Assembly (NCBI GenBank): GCA_047921175.1
Contig: JBLRWQ010000093.1
Coordinates: 1-9,058, forward strand
Length of the DNA: 9,058 nt
From: T1Sed10-7 sp047921175
GTDB lineage: Bacteria; Actinomycetota; Nitriliruptoria; Nitriliruptorales; Nitriliruptoraceae
Direction: 5' to 3'
In this document: in pieces, positions 1 to 6,581 of the stretch
How positions within the stretch are numbered: the first letter of the stretch is position 1
Layout: each line of letters starts with the position of its first letter
Program-made: the position numbers and the translations under genes
Notes under the pieces: model-generated
Told to the model about the DNA's origin: nothing
Databases searched by the model: none
The model's input: the letters and a program-made list of their open reading frames with translations, nothing else

Positions 1-583
1 GGCCCCACCGGTGCCCGACGATCAGGCGGGAGTGGTCGTCCAGGAAGGCGAACAGCAGCGCCTTACGGCCGCCGACCCTCGGACCGTGGGCGACATCCCC
101 GACCCACAGGTCGTTCACCTCGGCGGCCTCGAACCGGCCGAACGCCTCCGGTGCCGTGCCGTCGGGACGGTGGTTGAGCCCGAGCAGGGCGAAGTGGCGT
201 TGCACGGTCCGCTTCGAGGGGACCTGCCGGTCTTGGCCGGCCAGGTCGGTGACGAGCAGTTCCACGACGTGTGCAGCGGTCCGCCGCGGGTTCTCCCGCT
301 TGAGCCTGACCGCAAGATCGAGCAGCTCAACGTCACAGACCGGCTGGCGGCGCCGTTCAGCGGGGACCAGGGCGTCGAACCCGCCCACCCGATACGCCAC
401 GATCCACCGGTCCAACGTGGAACGGCCCACCGTCTTCCACTCACCGTCCGGACCGCGATGCTCCCGGCCGGCGAGCTGGCGGACCAACCGGCCCCGCTCA
501 GCCGGGGACAGGCCCGCATCAGCCGCCTCACGGATCAGCCCATAACGGAACAGCGCGATCTCGCGCCGTCTCGCATCTTCCAT
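1..583 (-). CDS. IS transposase, HTH + DDE integrase core (partial, 3' end outside window)
   Basis: Read on the minus strand from ATG at 583 the frame is open to the left edge, giving 194 residues and no stop. A GAGGAG ribosome binding site lies just upstream of the ATG. The N-terminus (MEDARRREIALFRYGLI) and the segment GRSTLDRWIVAYRVGGFDAL at residues 53-72 form the helix-turn-helix region typical of a common actinobacterial transposase family. A second HTH-like segment (SKRTVQRHFALLGLN) lies near 123-137. The integrase (rve) core then begins: NDLWVGDVAHGP puts the first catalytic Asp at 163, and FLDDHSRLIVGH puts the second acidic pair at 182-183. The third catalytic acid lies beyond the edge. 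It probably cuts and joins the ends of its element. It sits 35 bp downstream of, and is probably co-transcribed with, the zinc-ribbon gene. I am confident of a DDE transposase; the exact IS family (IS481-like or unclassified) is not certain. Confidence 0.85.
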   Translation of the reverse strand, partial: MEDARRREIALFRYGLIREAADAGLSPAERGRLVRQLAGREHRGPDGEWKTVGRSTLDRWIVAYRVGGFDALVPAERRRQPVCDVELLDLAVRLKRENPRRTAAHVVELLVTDLAGQDRQVPSKRTVQRHFALLGLNHRPDGTAPEAFGRFEAAEVNDLWVGDVAHGPRVGGRKALLFAFLDDHSRLIVGHRWG

Positions 584-618
584 CTGATGCTCCTCATCTC
601 GGTGTCGAGCGGGAGCGT

Positions 619-1209
619 TCACCCCATCCACGGCCCCGGGAAGGGCGAGGTCGTGTTGCACAGCAACCTGCCTGCAGTCGCCGCGGACGCGAACTGCCAC
701 CGGCAGCCGATCCCAAGCCGAACGGCGGCCGCCCGGCCGGCCACCACGACCGCAGTCACCGCATCGGCGAAGGCGCTGCCGGACGGCTCGATCCGGACCA
801 GGCCGTCATCGAGCCACAACGCCCACCGCACCAGATGCGCCCGAACCTGGTCGGCAACGGAAGCGAACCGCGACAGCCAGCCCCGCACCGTGGACCGGGC
901 CGCCCCGACCATCGCCGCGATCGGACGCTGCCCAAGCCCTGCGGCCTTGAGTTCCAACGCCCTGCCGATCGCCGCGGCGAAGTCGCCTCGGCGGGCCAGC
1001 ATCGACGCAGGCAGCAGCACATGCGTGACCCGGCACCCCCGGCAGATCGACCGTCGAGGACGGACACGACACCGGTCGCCACCGCGCCCCACCGGACGTT
1101 GACGGGCCCACCCCCACGGGGCGAGCCGGCCACCGCAGGACGGGCATGGCAGCGTGCCGGCTTCCAGCTCGGACTCGACGCGCACCGGATCAGGGCTTAC
1201 CGTCGTCAT
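619..1209 (-). CDS. Zinc-ribbon / helix-turn-helix protein (DUF6431-like), transposon accessory gene
   Basis: A 196-aa protein starting at ATG 1209, with AGGAG about 8 bases upstream. Residues 22-59 hold a zinc-ribbon pattern: CPSCGG (C22, C25), then CRGC (C56, C59), with a further Cys at 47. Residues about 91-115 (GLGQRPIAAMVGAARSTVRG) read as a helix-turn-helix in which the second helix ends STVRGWLSRF. The rest is Ala/Arg/Val-rich without motifs I recognise. Proteins of this shape, annotated as DUF6431, commonly lie directly upstream of HTH-DDE transposases in actinobacteria, which is the arrangement here. The likely role is DNA binding at the element ends or regulation of transposition; this is inferred from context, as no biochemical function is known to me. 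Confidence 0.7.
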   Translation of the reverse strand: MTTVSPDPVRVESELEAGTLPCPSCGGRLAPWGWARQRPVGRGGDRCRVRPRRSICRGCRVTHVLLPASMLARRGDFAAAIGRALELKAAGLGQRPIAAMVGAARSTVRGWLSRFASVADQVRAHLVRWALWLDDGLVRIEPSGSAFADAVTAVVVAGRAAAVRLGIGCRWQFASAATAGRLLCNTTSPFPGPWMG

Positions 1210-1390
1210 GGCTGCGCTCCTATCGCAGCAAGAAGCCCTCCCGGTTTGTCCGCCAAGACATGGGCCGGGGGGGCTTCGCCTATTCAGGACCCGTCAACCC
1301 TGCCCCCGCGCGCACGCCAGGACAACCCCACACCCGCCCCGACATCCTCACCGTCGCTGGCGGACTACAGCCCCACCGTCCTCACCTCAT

Positions 1391-1728
1391 GTGGCGCCCA
1401 ACAGGGGTAGAGGGTGCCGAGCCGATGCCGTGACGGTGAAGGCCACGGAAGGCGTTGTTGGTCCGGGAGCCGACGTCGAGGAACCCTCCGGCGTAAGGGG
1501 CGTGGAACGGTCAGAGGGTGGTCCTGTCAACTGGGGAGGCCCTCCTTGGCCCCGTCCTGCGGGGACGGGAAGCGTGTCGGTCTATAAGCGGCAGAACCGT
1601 GAAGTGGTCGGCAGCCAAGAGGGAGTCGGAGGGGGTCGTAGTAGTGATGACGGTCGGGACAACACAACCCGGCTCGAGCGAAGGGCCCCTACTTCACCGA
1701 TGCACGACGACGGACGGGAGGAGCTCTG
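1391..1728 (+). ncRNA. Group II intron 5' ribozyme region (domains I-III)
   Basis: About 340 bases without a credible gene. They are rich in self-complementary stretches; one example is CCCGTCC at 1551-1557 pairing with GGACGGG at 1563-1569 across a five-base loop. The segment AAGAGGGAGTCGGAGGGG followed by TCGTAGTAGTGATGA matches a conserved stretch of domains II-III in bacterial introns. This RNA would fold with domains V and VI into the catalytic core. Domain limits within the region are not resolved. Confidence 0.65.
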
Positions 1729-3072
1729 GTGAGTGCCGCGATGACGGCTAGGTCCACCAGCCACACCGAGGGTGTGGACAGGGTTCGAGCCCTCCAACGC
1801 GTGCTGTATCGCAGTGCTAAGCAGCATCCCGAGCGTCGGTTCCATGCGTTGTACGACAAGATCGCCCGCAGCGATGTGCTGTCACGCGCGTGGGCTGAGG
1901 TTCGCGCCAACCGGGGCGCGCCCGGCATCGACGGTGTGAGCATCGATGATGTCGTGGCCGCCGGGGTGGAGCCGTTCCTTGATGGGCTCGCCGAGCAGTT
2001 GCGGTCGAAGACCTACCGGCCTTCACCGCTGCGGCGGGTCCATATCCCCAAGCCCGGCCGGCCGGGAGCCACCCGGCCGCTGGGCATCCCCACGGTCTCC
2101 GACAGGGTCGTGATGACCGCGGCCAAGCTGGTCCTCGAGCCGGTGTTCGAGGCCGACTTCTTGGCGTGCAGCTTCGGGTTCCGACCGAAGCGCAATGCAC
2201 ACCAGGCCCTGGAGGTCGTCCGCAGGACGGCCAACCGGGGAGCCGAGTGGGTGCTCGACGCCGACATCCGGGCCTGTTTCGACCACATCGACCACGACGC
2301 CCTCATGGGTCGGGTCGAACGGCGCATCTGCGACCGTGACGTGGTCAAGCTGGTCCGGGCATGGCTACGAGCAGGGGTCTTCGAGGGCGGGGTGGTTTCC
2401 GAGACGGAGGCCGGAACCCCGCAAGGTTCACCGCTGTCGCCACTGCTGGCCAACATCGCCCTGCACGCGCTCGATGAGACGTGGCAGAGCGTTGGTCGGC
2501 GGCTGGGGGTGCTGGTCCGCTACGCCGACGACCTGGTCATTATCTGCCCGACCCGCGAGCGGGCCGAGCAGGCCCAGGAGCTGGTTGCCACGGTCCTGGC
2601 CACGTTGGGGTTGCAGTTGCACCCCGACAAGACCCGGATCGTGCACCTGTACCGGGGAGCGCAAGGATTCGACTTCCTGGGGTTCCACCACAGGCGGCGC
2701 GAGTCCTGGCGGCGACCAGGCCGCTGGTTCCTGCTGCGGTGGCCGTCACGACGAGCCATGGCGTCGATACGAGCCAAGGTCCGCCAACGCACTGGCCGCC
2801 GCTACGCCAGCCTGCCCATCGAGCAGGTGGTCGACGCCCTCAACCCCGTGCTGCGGGGATGGGGCAACTACTTCCGGGACGGCAACTCTTCCCGGCAGTT
2901 CGCGGCCATCGACTCCTATGTGCATCTTCGGCTGGCGACCCTGGCCAGTACCAAGCACGGGCTGCCCGGACGCACCTGGACCACGCGGTTCAACTACGCG
3001 TGGTTCTCGCGACTGGGGGTCCACCGGCTGGCCGGGACCGTGCGCTACGGATCTGCGAGTGCGCTGCGATGA
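1729..3072 (+). CDS. ltrA: Group II intron-encoded reverse transcriptase/maturase
   Basis: A 447-aa protein starting at GTG 1729, preceded by GGGAGGAG at a 7-base spacing; an in-frame ATG at 1741 is a weaker alternative. Conserved RT blocks are all visible: NRGAPGIDGVSID (61-73), RPLGIPTVSDRVV (116-128), SFGFRPKRNAHQAL (148-161), the first catalytic Asp in DADIRACFDHID (D179), AGTPQGSPLSPLLANI (228-243), and YADD (265-268) with the catalytic Asp pair. GFDFLGFHHRR (313-323) is the RT7 region. The maturase (X) domain follows: VVDALNPVLRGWGNYF (367-382) and a C-terminal part including NYAWFSRLGVHRL. The protein ends at 447 with no HNH endonuclease, so the intron would move by target-primed or replication-fork-primed retrohoming, as endonuclease-less introns do. 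It binds its own intron RNA, aids splicing and reverse-transcribes the inserted copy. Motifs and length look intact. Confidence 0.95.
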   Translation: MSAAMTARSTSHTEGVDRVRALQRVLYRSAKQHPERRFHALYDKIARSDVLSRAWAEVRANRGAPGIDGVSIDDVVAAGVEPFLDGLAEQLRSKTYRPSPLRRVHIPKPGRPGATRPLGIPTVSDRVVMTAAKLVLEPVFEADFLACSFGFRPKRNAHQALEVVRRTANRGAEWVLDADIRACFDHIDHDALMGRVERRICDRDVVKLVRAWLRAGVFEGGVVSETEAGTPQGSPLSPLLANIALHALDETWQSVGRRLGVLVRYADDLVIICPTRERAEQAQELVATVLATLGLQLHPDKTRIVHLYRGAQGFDFLGFHHRRRESWRRPGRWFLLRWPSRRAMASIRAKVRQRTGRRYASLPIEQVVDALNPVLRGWGNYFRDGNSSRQFAAIDSYVHLRLATLASTKHGLPGRTWTTRFNYAWFSRLGVHRLAGTVRYGSASALR

Positions 3073-3083
3073 ACGGTGTCGGT

Positions 3084-3116
3084 GAGCCGTGTGCGGGAGA
3101 ACCGCATGCACGGTTC
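3084..3116 (+). ncRNA. Group II intron domain V hairpin
   Basis: Starting 11 bases after the reverse transcriptase stop, GAGCCGTG (3084-3091) pairs with CACGGTTC (3109-3116), including a G-U pair next to the AGC catalytic triad. GCGG pairs with CCGC above it, across a GAGAA loop, with a two- to three-base bulge (AUG region) on the 3' side. This is the most conserved part of group II introns and holds the catalytic metal-binding site. Its presence with an intact triad argues that the ribozyme is functional. Confidence 0.9.
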
Positions 3117-3210
3117 GAAGGGGAGGGGCTGGACACGGACGAGACCCGACCACGGCGGCGAATGCCGAGGCCACAACCGGAAACGGACGGCCGGTGAGCT
3201 ACCCGCCTAC

Positions 3211-3562
3211 CGTCGACAACGGTCCCGCACCGACCCAGCCCCTTACCCGACTGCGTGCGGGATCGCCAGTAGCCAGGACGCCGACGGGCGTGCGCAACCG
3301 CGAGGACCCGCAACTCCTCGGAGGCGACCACGTATGCGATCCGGTAGGGGAACCGGGAGTCCGGGAGCTGGCGGACTGACAGGCTGGCCGGCACGCCCGG
3401 GATAGCGCTTCCGGACTCGGGCTACGCCGCGAGGCGCTCGACCGCTCCGTCGACCGCCGCGAGGAACGTCAGCCCGAGGCCCGACCTCTGGGCCTCGTGC
3501 CAGCGTGCGGCCTCCTCGAGTTCGGCCGACGCCTCCGGTTCGAAGAGGACTCGTCGGCTCAC
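3211..3562 (-). pseudogene. RelE/ParE-family toxin, interrupted by in-frame TAG
   Basis: Read from GTG 3562, the frame begins SRRVLFEPEASAELEEAARW, the usual opening of ParE/RelE-family toxins (endoribonucleases or gyrase inhibitors). It continues through FLAAVDGAVERLAA to a TAG at 3422-3424 (codon 47). The same frame then carries on without shift: PESGSAIPGV, then RFPYRIAYVVASEELRVLAV, AHARRRPGYWRSR, which is the conserved toxin C-terminus. A single base change at codon 47 would restore one open frame; family members normally have an aromatic or similar residue before PESG. The recognisable core ends at about 3257. No stop follows at the usual place, and the frame runs about 15 more codons to the group II intron boundary, so the true end is unclear. 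The GTG overlaps the antitoxin TGA by four bases (GTGA), so the two were translationally coupled. As written it gives only a 46-residue N-terminal peptide, probably inactive. Confidence 0.8.
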
Positions 3563-3804
3563 TCGTCCGTCAGCGCGCGCCGGACACGGTCACGGACCAA
3601 TGACCATTCCTCGCCCGAGGTCTCGCCGGCCAGGACCCGTCGTGCCCGTCGCTCAACCGCCTCAGCCCACGCCGGCTCGACGGCCGGTTCGTCGTCATCT
3701 GCAGGTCCCTCAACGCTGACCAGGAGCTCGCCAATCAGCCCTGCGCGTTCCTCCTCGGAGAGCGCCAGTGCCTCGCGAAGCAGTGTCTGCGCGTGATCGG
3801 TCAT
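3559..3804 (-). CDS. Type II antitoxin (addiction-module protein family)
   Basis: An 81-aa protein from ATG 3804, with GAGGGG about 10 bases upstream. The start MTDHAQTLLREALALSEEER and following AGLIGELLVSVEG match the short helical addiction-module antitoxins that pair with RelE/ParE toxins: an N-terminal leucine-rich helix, then a charged stretch (DDDEPAVEPAWAEAVERRA) and a C-terminal toxin-binding segment (SGEEWSLVRDRVRRAL). It is intact and acidic. It overlaps the toxin gene by four bases. Such proteins bind and neutralise the toxin, and often repress their own promoter with it. With the toxin interrupted, the antitoxin may be an orphan or may protect against related toxins. A longer in-frame upstream reading exists, but it lacks family similarity and this ATG has the better ribosome binding site. 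Confidence 0.8.
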   Translation of the reverse strand: MTDHAQTLLREALALSEEERAGLIGELLVSVEGPADDDEPAVEPAWAEAVERRARRVLAGETSGEEWSLVRDRVRRALTDE

Positions 3805-4030
3805 GGGGAGATCGTACCCCTCGACCTGGACGGATCCGCTACGTATCCACAGCGAGCGACACGCCGGACGTGACCGACTTGCCTCCCTCGATGGTCTCTC
3901 TCCCGTCGAACTATGGCCGCAGAACCGTGCGGGCCGCTCCGCGCAGCATGGCAATCACGGCTTCCGCGCGGGCCGGGCTCGCAAGCGACAGCACACCGGT
4001 CGGCACTGGTCAGCTTGGCCGTTGCCGTAG
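3805..4030. other. Intergenic stretch upstream of antitoxin, no gene seen
   Basis: The 226 bases between the antitoxin start and the plus-strand gene remnant contain only short frames with atypical composition and no family resemblance. The promoter of the minus-strand toxin-antitoxin pair should lie at its left side, but no convincing -35/-10 pair or palindrome was found. The sequence could include the eroded front part of the remnant that follows, because that remnant has no start of its own. Confidence 0.4.
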
Positions 4031-4472
4031 GGGAAGCCCACGGAGCTGCACCTGCGGGGCTGTGTCGAGGGCGATCCGGATCCGGTCCAGCTTGCGGGCC
4101 GGGCGGCGAAGCTGGAGCTGACCTCGGAACTGGACAGCTTCCACCGGGCCGCAGCGACCTACGCCGAGGTGCTCGGTAGCGACGGGTTGGGTGCCTACCG
4201 GCGGCTGCTCGAACCGCAAATGGGAGGTGTTGCGGTCGCAGACCGTGGGCTGGCCGTCGCAGCGGTACACGCTGCGCGCGGCCTGCCTCGACGCCATCGA
4301 GACAGCGGACGAGGTCCCCGCGCTCGCGCTGCTCGCGGCCGTCCACCGTGACCTCGCCGAGCGACTCACGGCCGTCGCCGACGTCGAGGCGACCGAGGAG
4401 CACGCCCTCGGGCTGCTGCACGAGCTCGAGCGCCGCCGCCGCGACACCCCCTCGCTGGTCGCGAGCGCCTGA
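4031..4472 (+). pseudogene. Frameshifted C-terminal remnant, SWIM zinc-finger/DUF6880-like protein
   Basis: From 4031, just after an in-frame TAG at 4028, one frame reads LHLRGCVEGDPDPVQLAGRA, then LELTSELDSFHRAAATYAEV and LGSDGLGAYRRLLEPQ. This pattern (DPVxLA, then LELTS, then AAATYAEVLGxxGLxxYRRL) resembles the helical repeat region of SWIM zinc-finger and DUF6880 family proteins. The similarity then jumps frame at CAAATGG (4217-4223). Dropping one A of the AAA run joins LEPQ to WEVLRSQTVGWPSQRYTLRA, and this second frame runs on through DEVPALALLAAVHRDLAERL to a TGA at 4470-4472. I infer a one-base insertion in an older gene whose N-terminal part (including any zinc finger) is gone. The frameshift is well supported by composition and continuity; the family call is from memory of the pattern and is only moderate. 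Function in this state is probably lost. Confidence 0.5.
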
Positions 4473-4543
4473 CCGGGACCGGGGACGGCGGTCCTTCGTT
4501 GCCGTTCCGGAGCACAGCGAGCGGGAACCTCGACCCGTGGAGG

Positions 4544-6022
4544 TCAGCCGTTCAGTGCATCCGGCGTGACCGTTCCCGGGGGTCGCGGTATCGCCCGCCG
4601 GCGCTCGGAAACCGCGTGAGCGCAGGCGTCGAGCTCTTCCAGCGCCTCGACCAGGAATCCCGGCAGCAGGTCGACGTCAGGTATCGCGTCGTAGTCGGCG
4701 GTGAACCCGAAGTTCATCCAGCCGTCCAGCGAGGTGACGCCGACGCCGTAGGCGTGGGTCGACGTGAGCGGCGTGAACGGGAACGCCCCGAGCAGCCGGG
4801 ACCCCATGCAGTAGACCGGCAGCTGCGGCCCCGGGACGTTCGTGACGAGGAAGTTGAACGCGCGGCTGCTGACCGCGACGCGGGAGGCCACCGCGTGGAT
4901 CGTCCGGGGCCCGAACTCGCCCAGCCCGATCAGGAACCCGGCGCCGACGGCCGCGTGGCTCGACTTCACCTCGCGCATCGCCTCGTGACAGACGTGGAGT
5001 CGTTCGATCGGATCCATCTCGAACATCGGCAGGTCGACGGACACCGGCACCACCCGGTTGCCGAGGTGTTGGGCGTCGGACGCGCCGCGCGTGCTGACCG
5101 GCACCATCGCCCGCAGCCAGAGCCGGTCGGTCTTGGCACCCCGAGAGCGCAGGTAGCGGCCGGTGGCGTCCGTGACGATCGCCAGGACGACGTCGTTGAC
5201 GGTGGTGCCGAAGGCGTTCTTGATCGTCTGGATGTCCTCGAGCGCCACCCGCTGGATCGCGAACCGGCGCTGGCGGCCGGGCGGCCGGTTGAGCAGCGAT
5301 CGTGGGGCCGGCCGCATCAGGTTCGCGCGGGTGATCTTGGCGACCCCGGCGCCGACCTCCCGTGCCCGCCGGGCCGTGTTCGCCGGCGAGGTCGCGAGCC
5401 GCCCGATCGACTCGACCACCTCGGCGCGACTCGTGGCGAGGTCGCGGACGGCGTCGAAGGCCAAGCGGGCCGTGGACGGCGGCTCGTGCGGTGTCCACCC
5501 CGGCGGTGACGGCACGTCCCGCTCATCGAGCGCCAGGTCGAGCATCACGGTCGCGATGTCGATGCCCGACAGTCCGTCGACCATGGCGTGGTGGTTCTTG
5601 CCGAGCAGCGCGATCCGGCCCGCCTGGAGGCCCTCGATCACGTACAGCTCCCACAGCGGGCGATCGCGGTCGAGCTGGCGCGAGAGGATCCGCGTGCAGT
5701 AGTCCAGCAGCTGCGCGTTGGTCCCCGGCGAGGGCAGCGTCGCGTGCCGCACGTGGTAAGACAGGTCGAAGTCCGGGTCGTCCACCCACACCGGGTTGCC
5801 GAACCCGAGCGGGGGACTCACGAACCTCTGGCGGTACCGGGGTACGAGATGCAGACGGGAACGCACGAGCTCGAGGAAGCGGCCGAACTCCCACTCGCGC
5901 CCATCCGCCGGCGGGTCGAACAGGAACAGCCCCCCGATGTGCATGTGCCGGGTGGGAGACTCCATCCGGAGGAAGGACGCGTCGAGCGACGTCAAGCGGT
6001 CGCCGTGCTGCTGCTCCGCCAC
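4544..6022 (-). CDS. WS/DGAT-type O-acyltransferase (wax ester synthase/diacylglycerol acyltransferase)
   Basis: A 492-aa protein, the usual family size. I start it at GTG 6022, where GGGGAGG lies 6 bases upstream and the sequence begins AEQQHGDRLTSLDASFLRME, the standard family N-terminus (LxxLDxxFL.xE). The same frame can be extended to 6358, but that extra part is low-complexity and overlaps other remnants. The catalytic HHxxxDG motif is NHHAMVDG at 143-150 (H144, H145, D149). Other family signatures are RPLWELYVIEGL (121-132), TVNDVVLAIV (274-283), NVPGP (395-399) and a C-terminal NFGFTADYDAIPD (437-449). It transfers acyl groups from acyl-CoA to diacylglycerol or long-chain alcohols, making triacylglycerol or wax esters for storage, at the membrane or lipid droplets. 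It is a single gene, divergent from the toxin remnant on its right. Which substrate it prefers cannot be read from the sequence. Confidence 0.93.
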   Translation of the reverse strand: MAEQQHGDRLTSLDASFLRMESPTRHMHIGGLFLFDPPADGREWEFGRFLELVRSRLHLVPRYRQRFVSPPLGFGNPVWVDDPDFDLSYHVRHATLPSPGTNAQLLDYCTRILSRQLDRDRPLWELYVIEGLQAGRIALLGKNHHAMVDGLSGIDIATVMLDLALDERDVPSPPGWTPHEPPSTARLAFDAVRDLATSRAEVVESIGRLATSPANTARRAREVGAGVAKITRANLMRPAPRSLLNRPPGRQRRFAIQRVALEDIQTIKNAFGTTVNDVVLAIVTDATGRYLRSRGAKTDRLWLRAMVPVSTRGASDAQHLGNRVVPVSVDLPMFEMDPIERLHVCHEAMREVKSSHAAVGAGFLIGLGEFGPRTIHAVASRVAVSSRAFNFLVTNVPGPQLPVYCMGSRLLGAFPFTPLTSTHAYGVGVTSLDGWMNFGFTADYDAIPDVDLLPGFLVEALEELDACAHAVSERRRAIPRPPGTVTPDALNG

Positions 6023-6099
6023 GCTGGTCCTCCCCGGGTCCACCGGAGCGTAGTGCGGGGCGGCCGGGAGGCTCGGCTCAAGCGGGCCTCCATCCGCAT

Positions 6100-6243
6100 C
6101 GTCCCGTCGAGCCGGATCAGCTCGCCGAGCTGCGCTCGCAGGTCGCGGCCGGGCTGGACTCCCTCGACCGCGATCAGGCGCGGGACGGTGATGCGGTGAT
6201 CGACGAGATCCTCGATGACGCGTCTGCCGCGAGCCGGGGCTGA
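6100..6243 (+). pseudogene. Antitoxin C-terminal fragment, ParD-like
   Basis: The frame ending at TGA 6241-6243 reads DQLAELRSQVAAGLDSLDRD, then DAVIDEILDDASAASRG. This is like the C-terminal toxin-binding part of ParD/CopG-family antitoxins (ALRxxxxxGLxSLDxG...). Upstream of about 6100 the frame has no plausible start codon nearby and no ribbon-helix-helix similarity, so the DNA-binding N-terminus appears lost; the sequence there belongs to the 5' region of the acyltransferase. The stop lies two bases before the toxin ATG, the usual toxin-antitoxin spacing, which supports the call. As it stands the fragment probably has no start codon of its own. Confidence 0.55.
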
Positions 6244-6245
6244 GC

Positions 6246-6581
6246 ATGCCGAGGTTCGTCCTCTCCCGCGAGGCGAGAGCCGACCTGCGAGACGTCGACG
6301 ACGACATCGCCGCCGACGACCCTGTGGCCGCCCGTCGGGTCCTCGAGGACATCCGCACCGCGATGCACCGGCTCGCCGACCATCCCGGGCTCGGTCATCT
6401 CCGTGAGGACCTCGAGGCGATCGCGGATCACCGCGTCGGGCCCGTCAGGTTCCAGCCGTCCCTTGCCGAGGCAGAGGACGCCCGGCCTGGTCTGGCCGCG
6501 GGGGTGCCGCGATGGCGACCCAAAGCCACCCGATCGTGCTCGGCATCGCGGCCTCAGCCACAACCATCACCGGCGGCATGA
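6246..6581 (+). pseudogene. ParE/RelE-family toxin, C-terminus replaced
   Basis: From ATG 6246 the protein starts PRFVLSREARADLRDVDDDI and continues AARRVLEDIRTAMHRLADHP, GLGHLREDL. This is the N-terminal two thirds of a ParE/RelE-type toxin, including the conserved HPGLGHLREDL segment. After about ADHRV (6437) the expected strand-rich C-terminus, with its YLIVY and RVLHGxRD patterns, is missing. The remaining residues (GPVRFQPSLAEAEDARPGLA onward to 6581) are low-complexity and look like unrelated DNA read through. The toxin is therefore probably truncated and inactive. Its partner immediately upstream lacks its own N-terminus. A short but functional variant cannot be excluded. Confidence 0.6.

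Larger units (their letters stand above)
1..1300 (-). mobile_element. Two-gene IS-like element, left part cut off by window edge
   Basis: The zinc-ribbon/HTH gene and the DDE transposase run in the same direction with a 35-bp gap and form one transposition unit. One end of the element must lie upstream of 1209. The 181 bp between 1210 and the intron contain no gene. Around 1260-1300 there is a run of G (1264-1271) followed by TATTCAGGACCCGTCAACC, which could be the terminal inverted repeat, but the other end lies outside the window so no pair can be matched. The boundary given at 1300 is a guess. Confidence 0.4.
1391..3210 (+). mobile_element. Group II intron (ribozyme plus intron-encoded protein)
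   Basis: The element has the standard order: structured 5' RNA, reverse transcriptase ORF in the domain IV position, domain V, then a short domain VI region. The proposed 5' end GTGGCGCCC at 1391 followed by AACAGGGG resembles the GUGYGCCC...AGGG start of bacterial group II introns; GTGCCG at 1414 is an alternative. The conserved stretch GTCGTAGTAGTGATGA (about 1637-1652) and CGAGCGAAGGGCC (about 1675-1687) are recognisable pieces of the region before domain IV. Domain V is at 3084-3116. After it a domain VI-like stretch ends around GAGCTACCCGCCTAC, so I place the 3' end near 3210, with an error of perhaps 20 bases. The downstream exon holds the tail of a minus-strand RelE/ParE-like toxin frame, so the intron lies antisense to that gene. 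EBS/IBS pairings could not be identified by eye. Confidence 0.75.

Noticed and set aside
11..1102. Long plus-strand frame of 363 codons
   Set aside because: Mirror reading of the two minus-strand transposon genes, which have ribosome binding sites and recognisable motifs; the plus-strand product has none.
1729..3072. Retron or diversity-generating retroelement reverse transcriptase
   Set aside because: The maturase domain and downstream domain V identify a group II intron; no msr/msd or template repeat was seen.
4504..4544. Possible terminator hairpins after the acyltransferase (GTTCC/GGAAC and ACCTC/GAGGT)
   Set aside because: Only five-base stems with no T-run on either strand; expected by chance in such GC-rich DNA.
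4499..6243. Long plus-strand frames across 4499-5509 and 5362-6243
   Set aside because: Antisense shadows of the acyltransferase; Arg/Gly/Pro-rich without domains. Only the last 48 or so codons before 6243 resemble an antitoxin and were kept.
6023..6358. N-terminal extension of the acyltransferase to 6358
   Set aside because: The family N-terminus starts at the GTG at 6022 with a strong ribosome binding site; the extension is low-complexity and lies opposite the toxin-antitoxin remnant.
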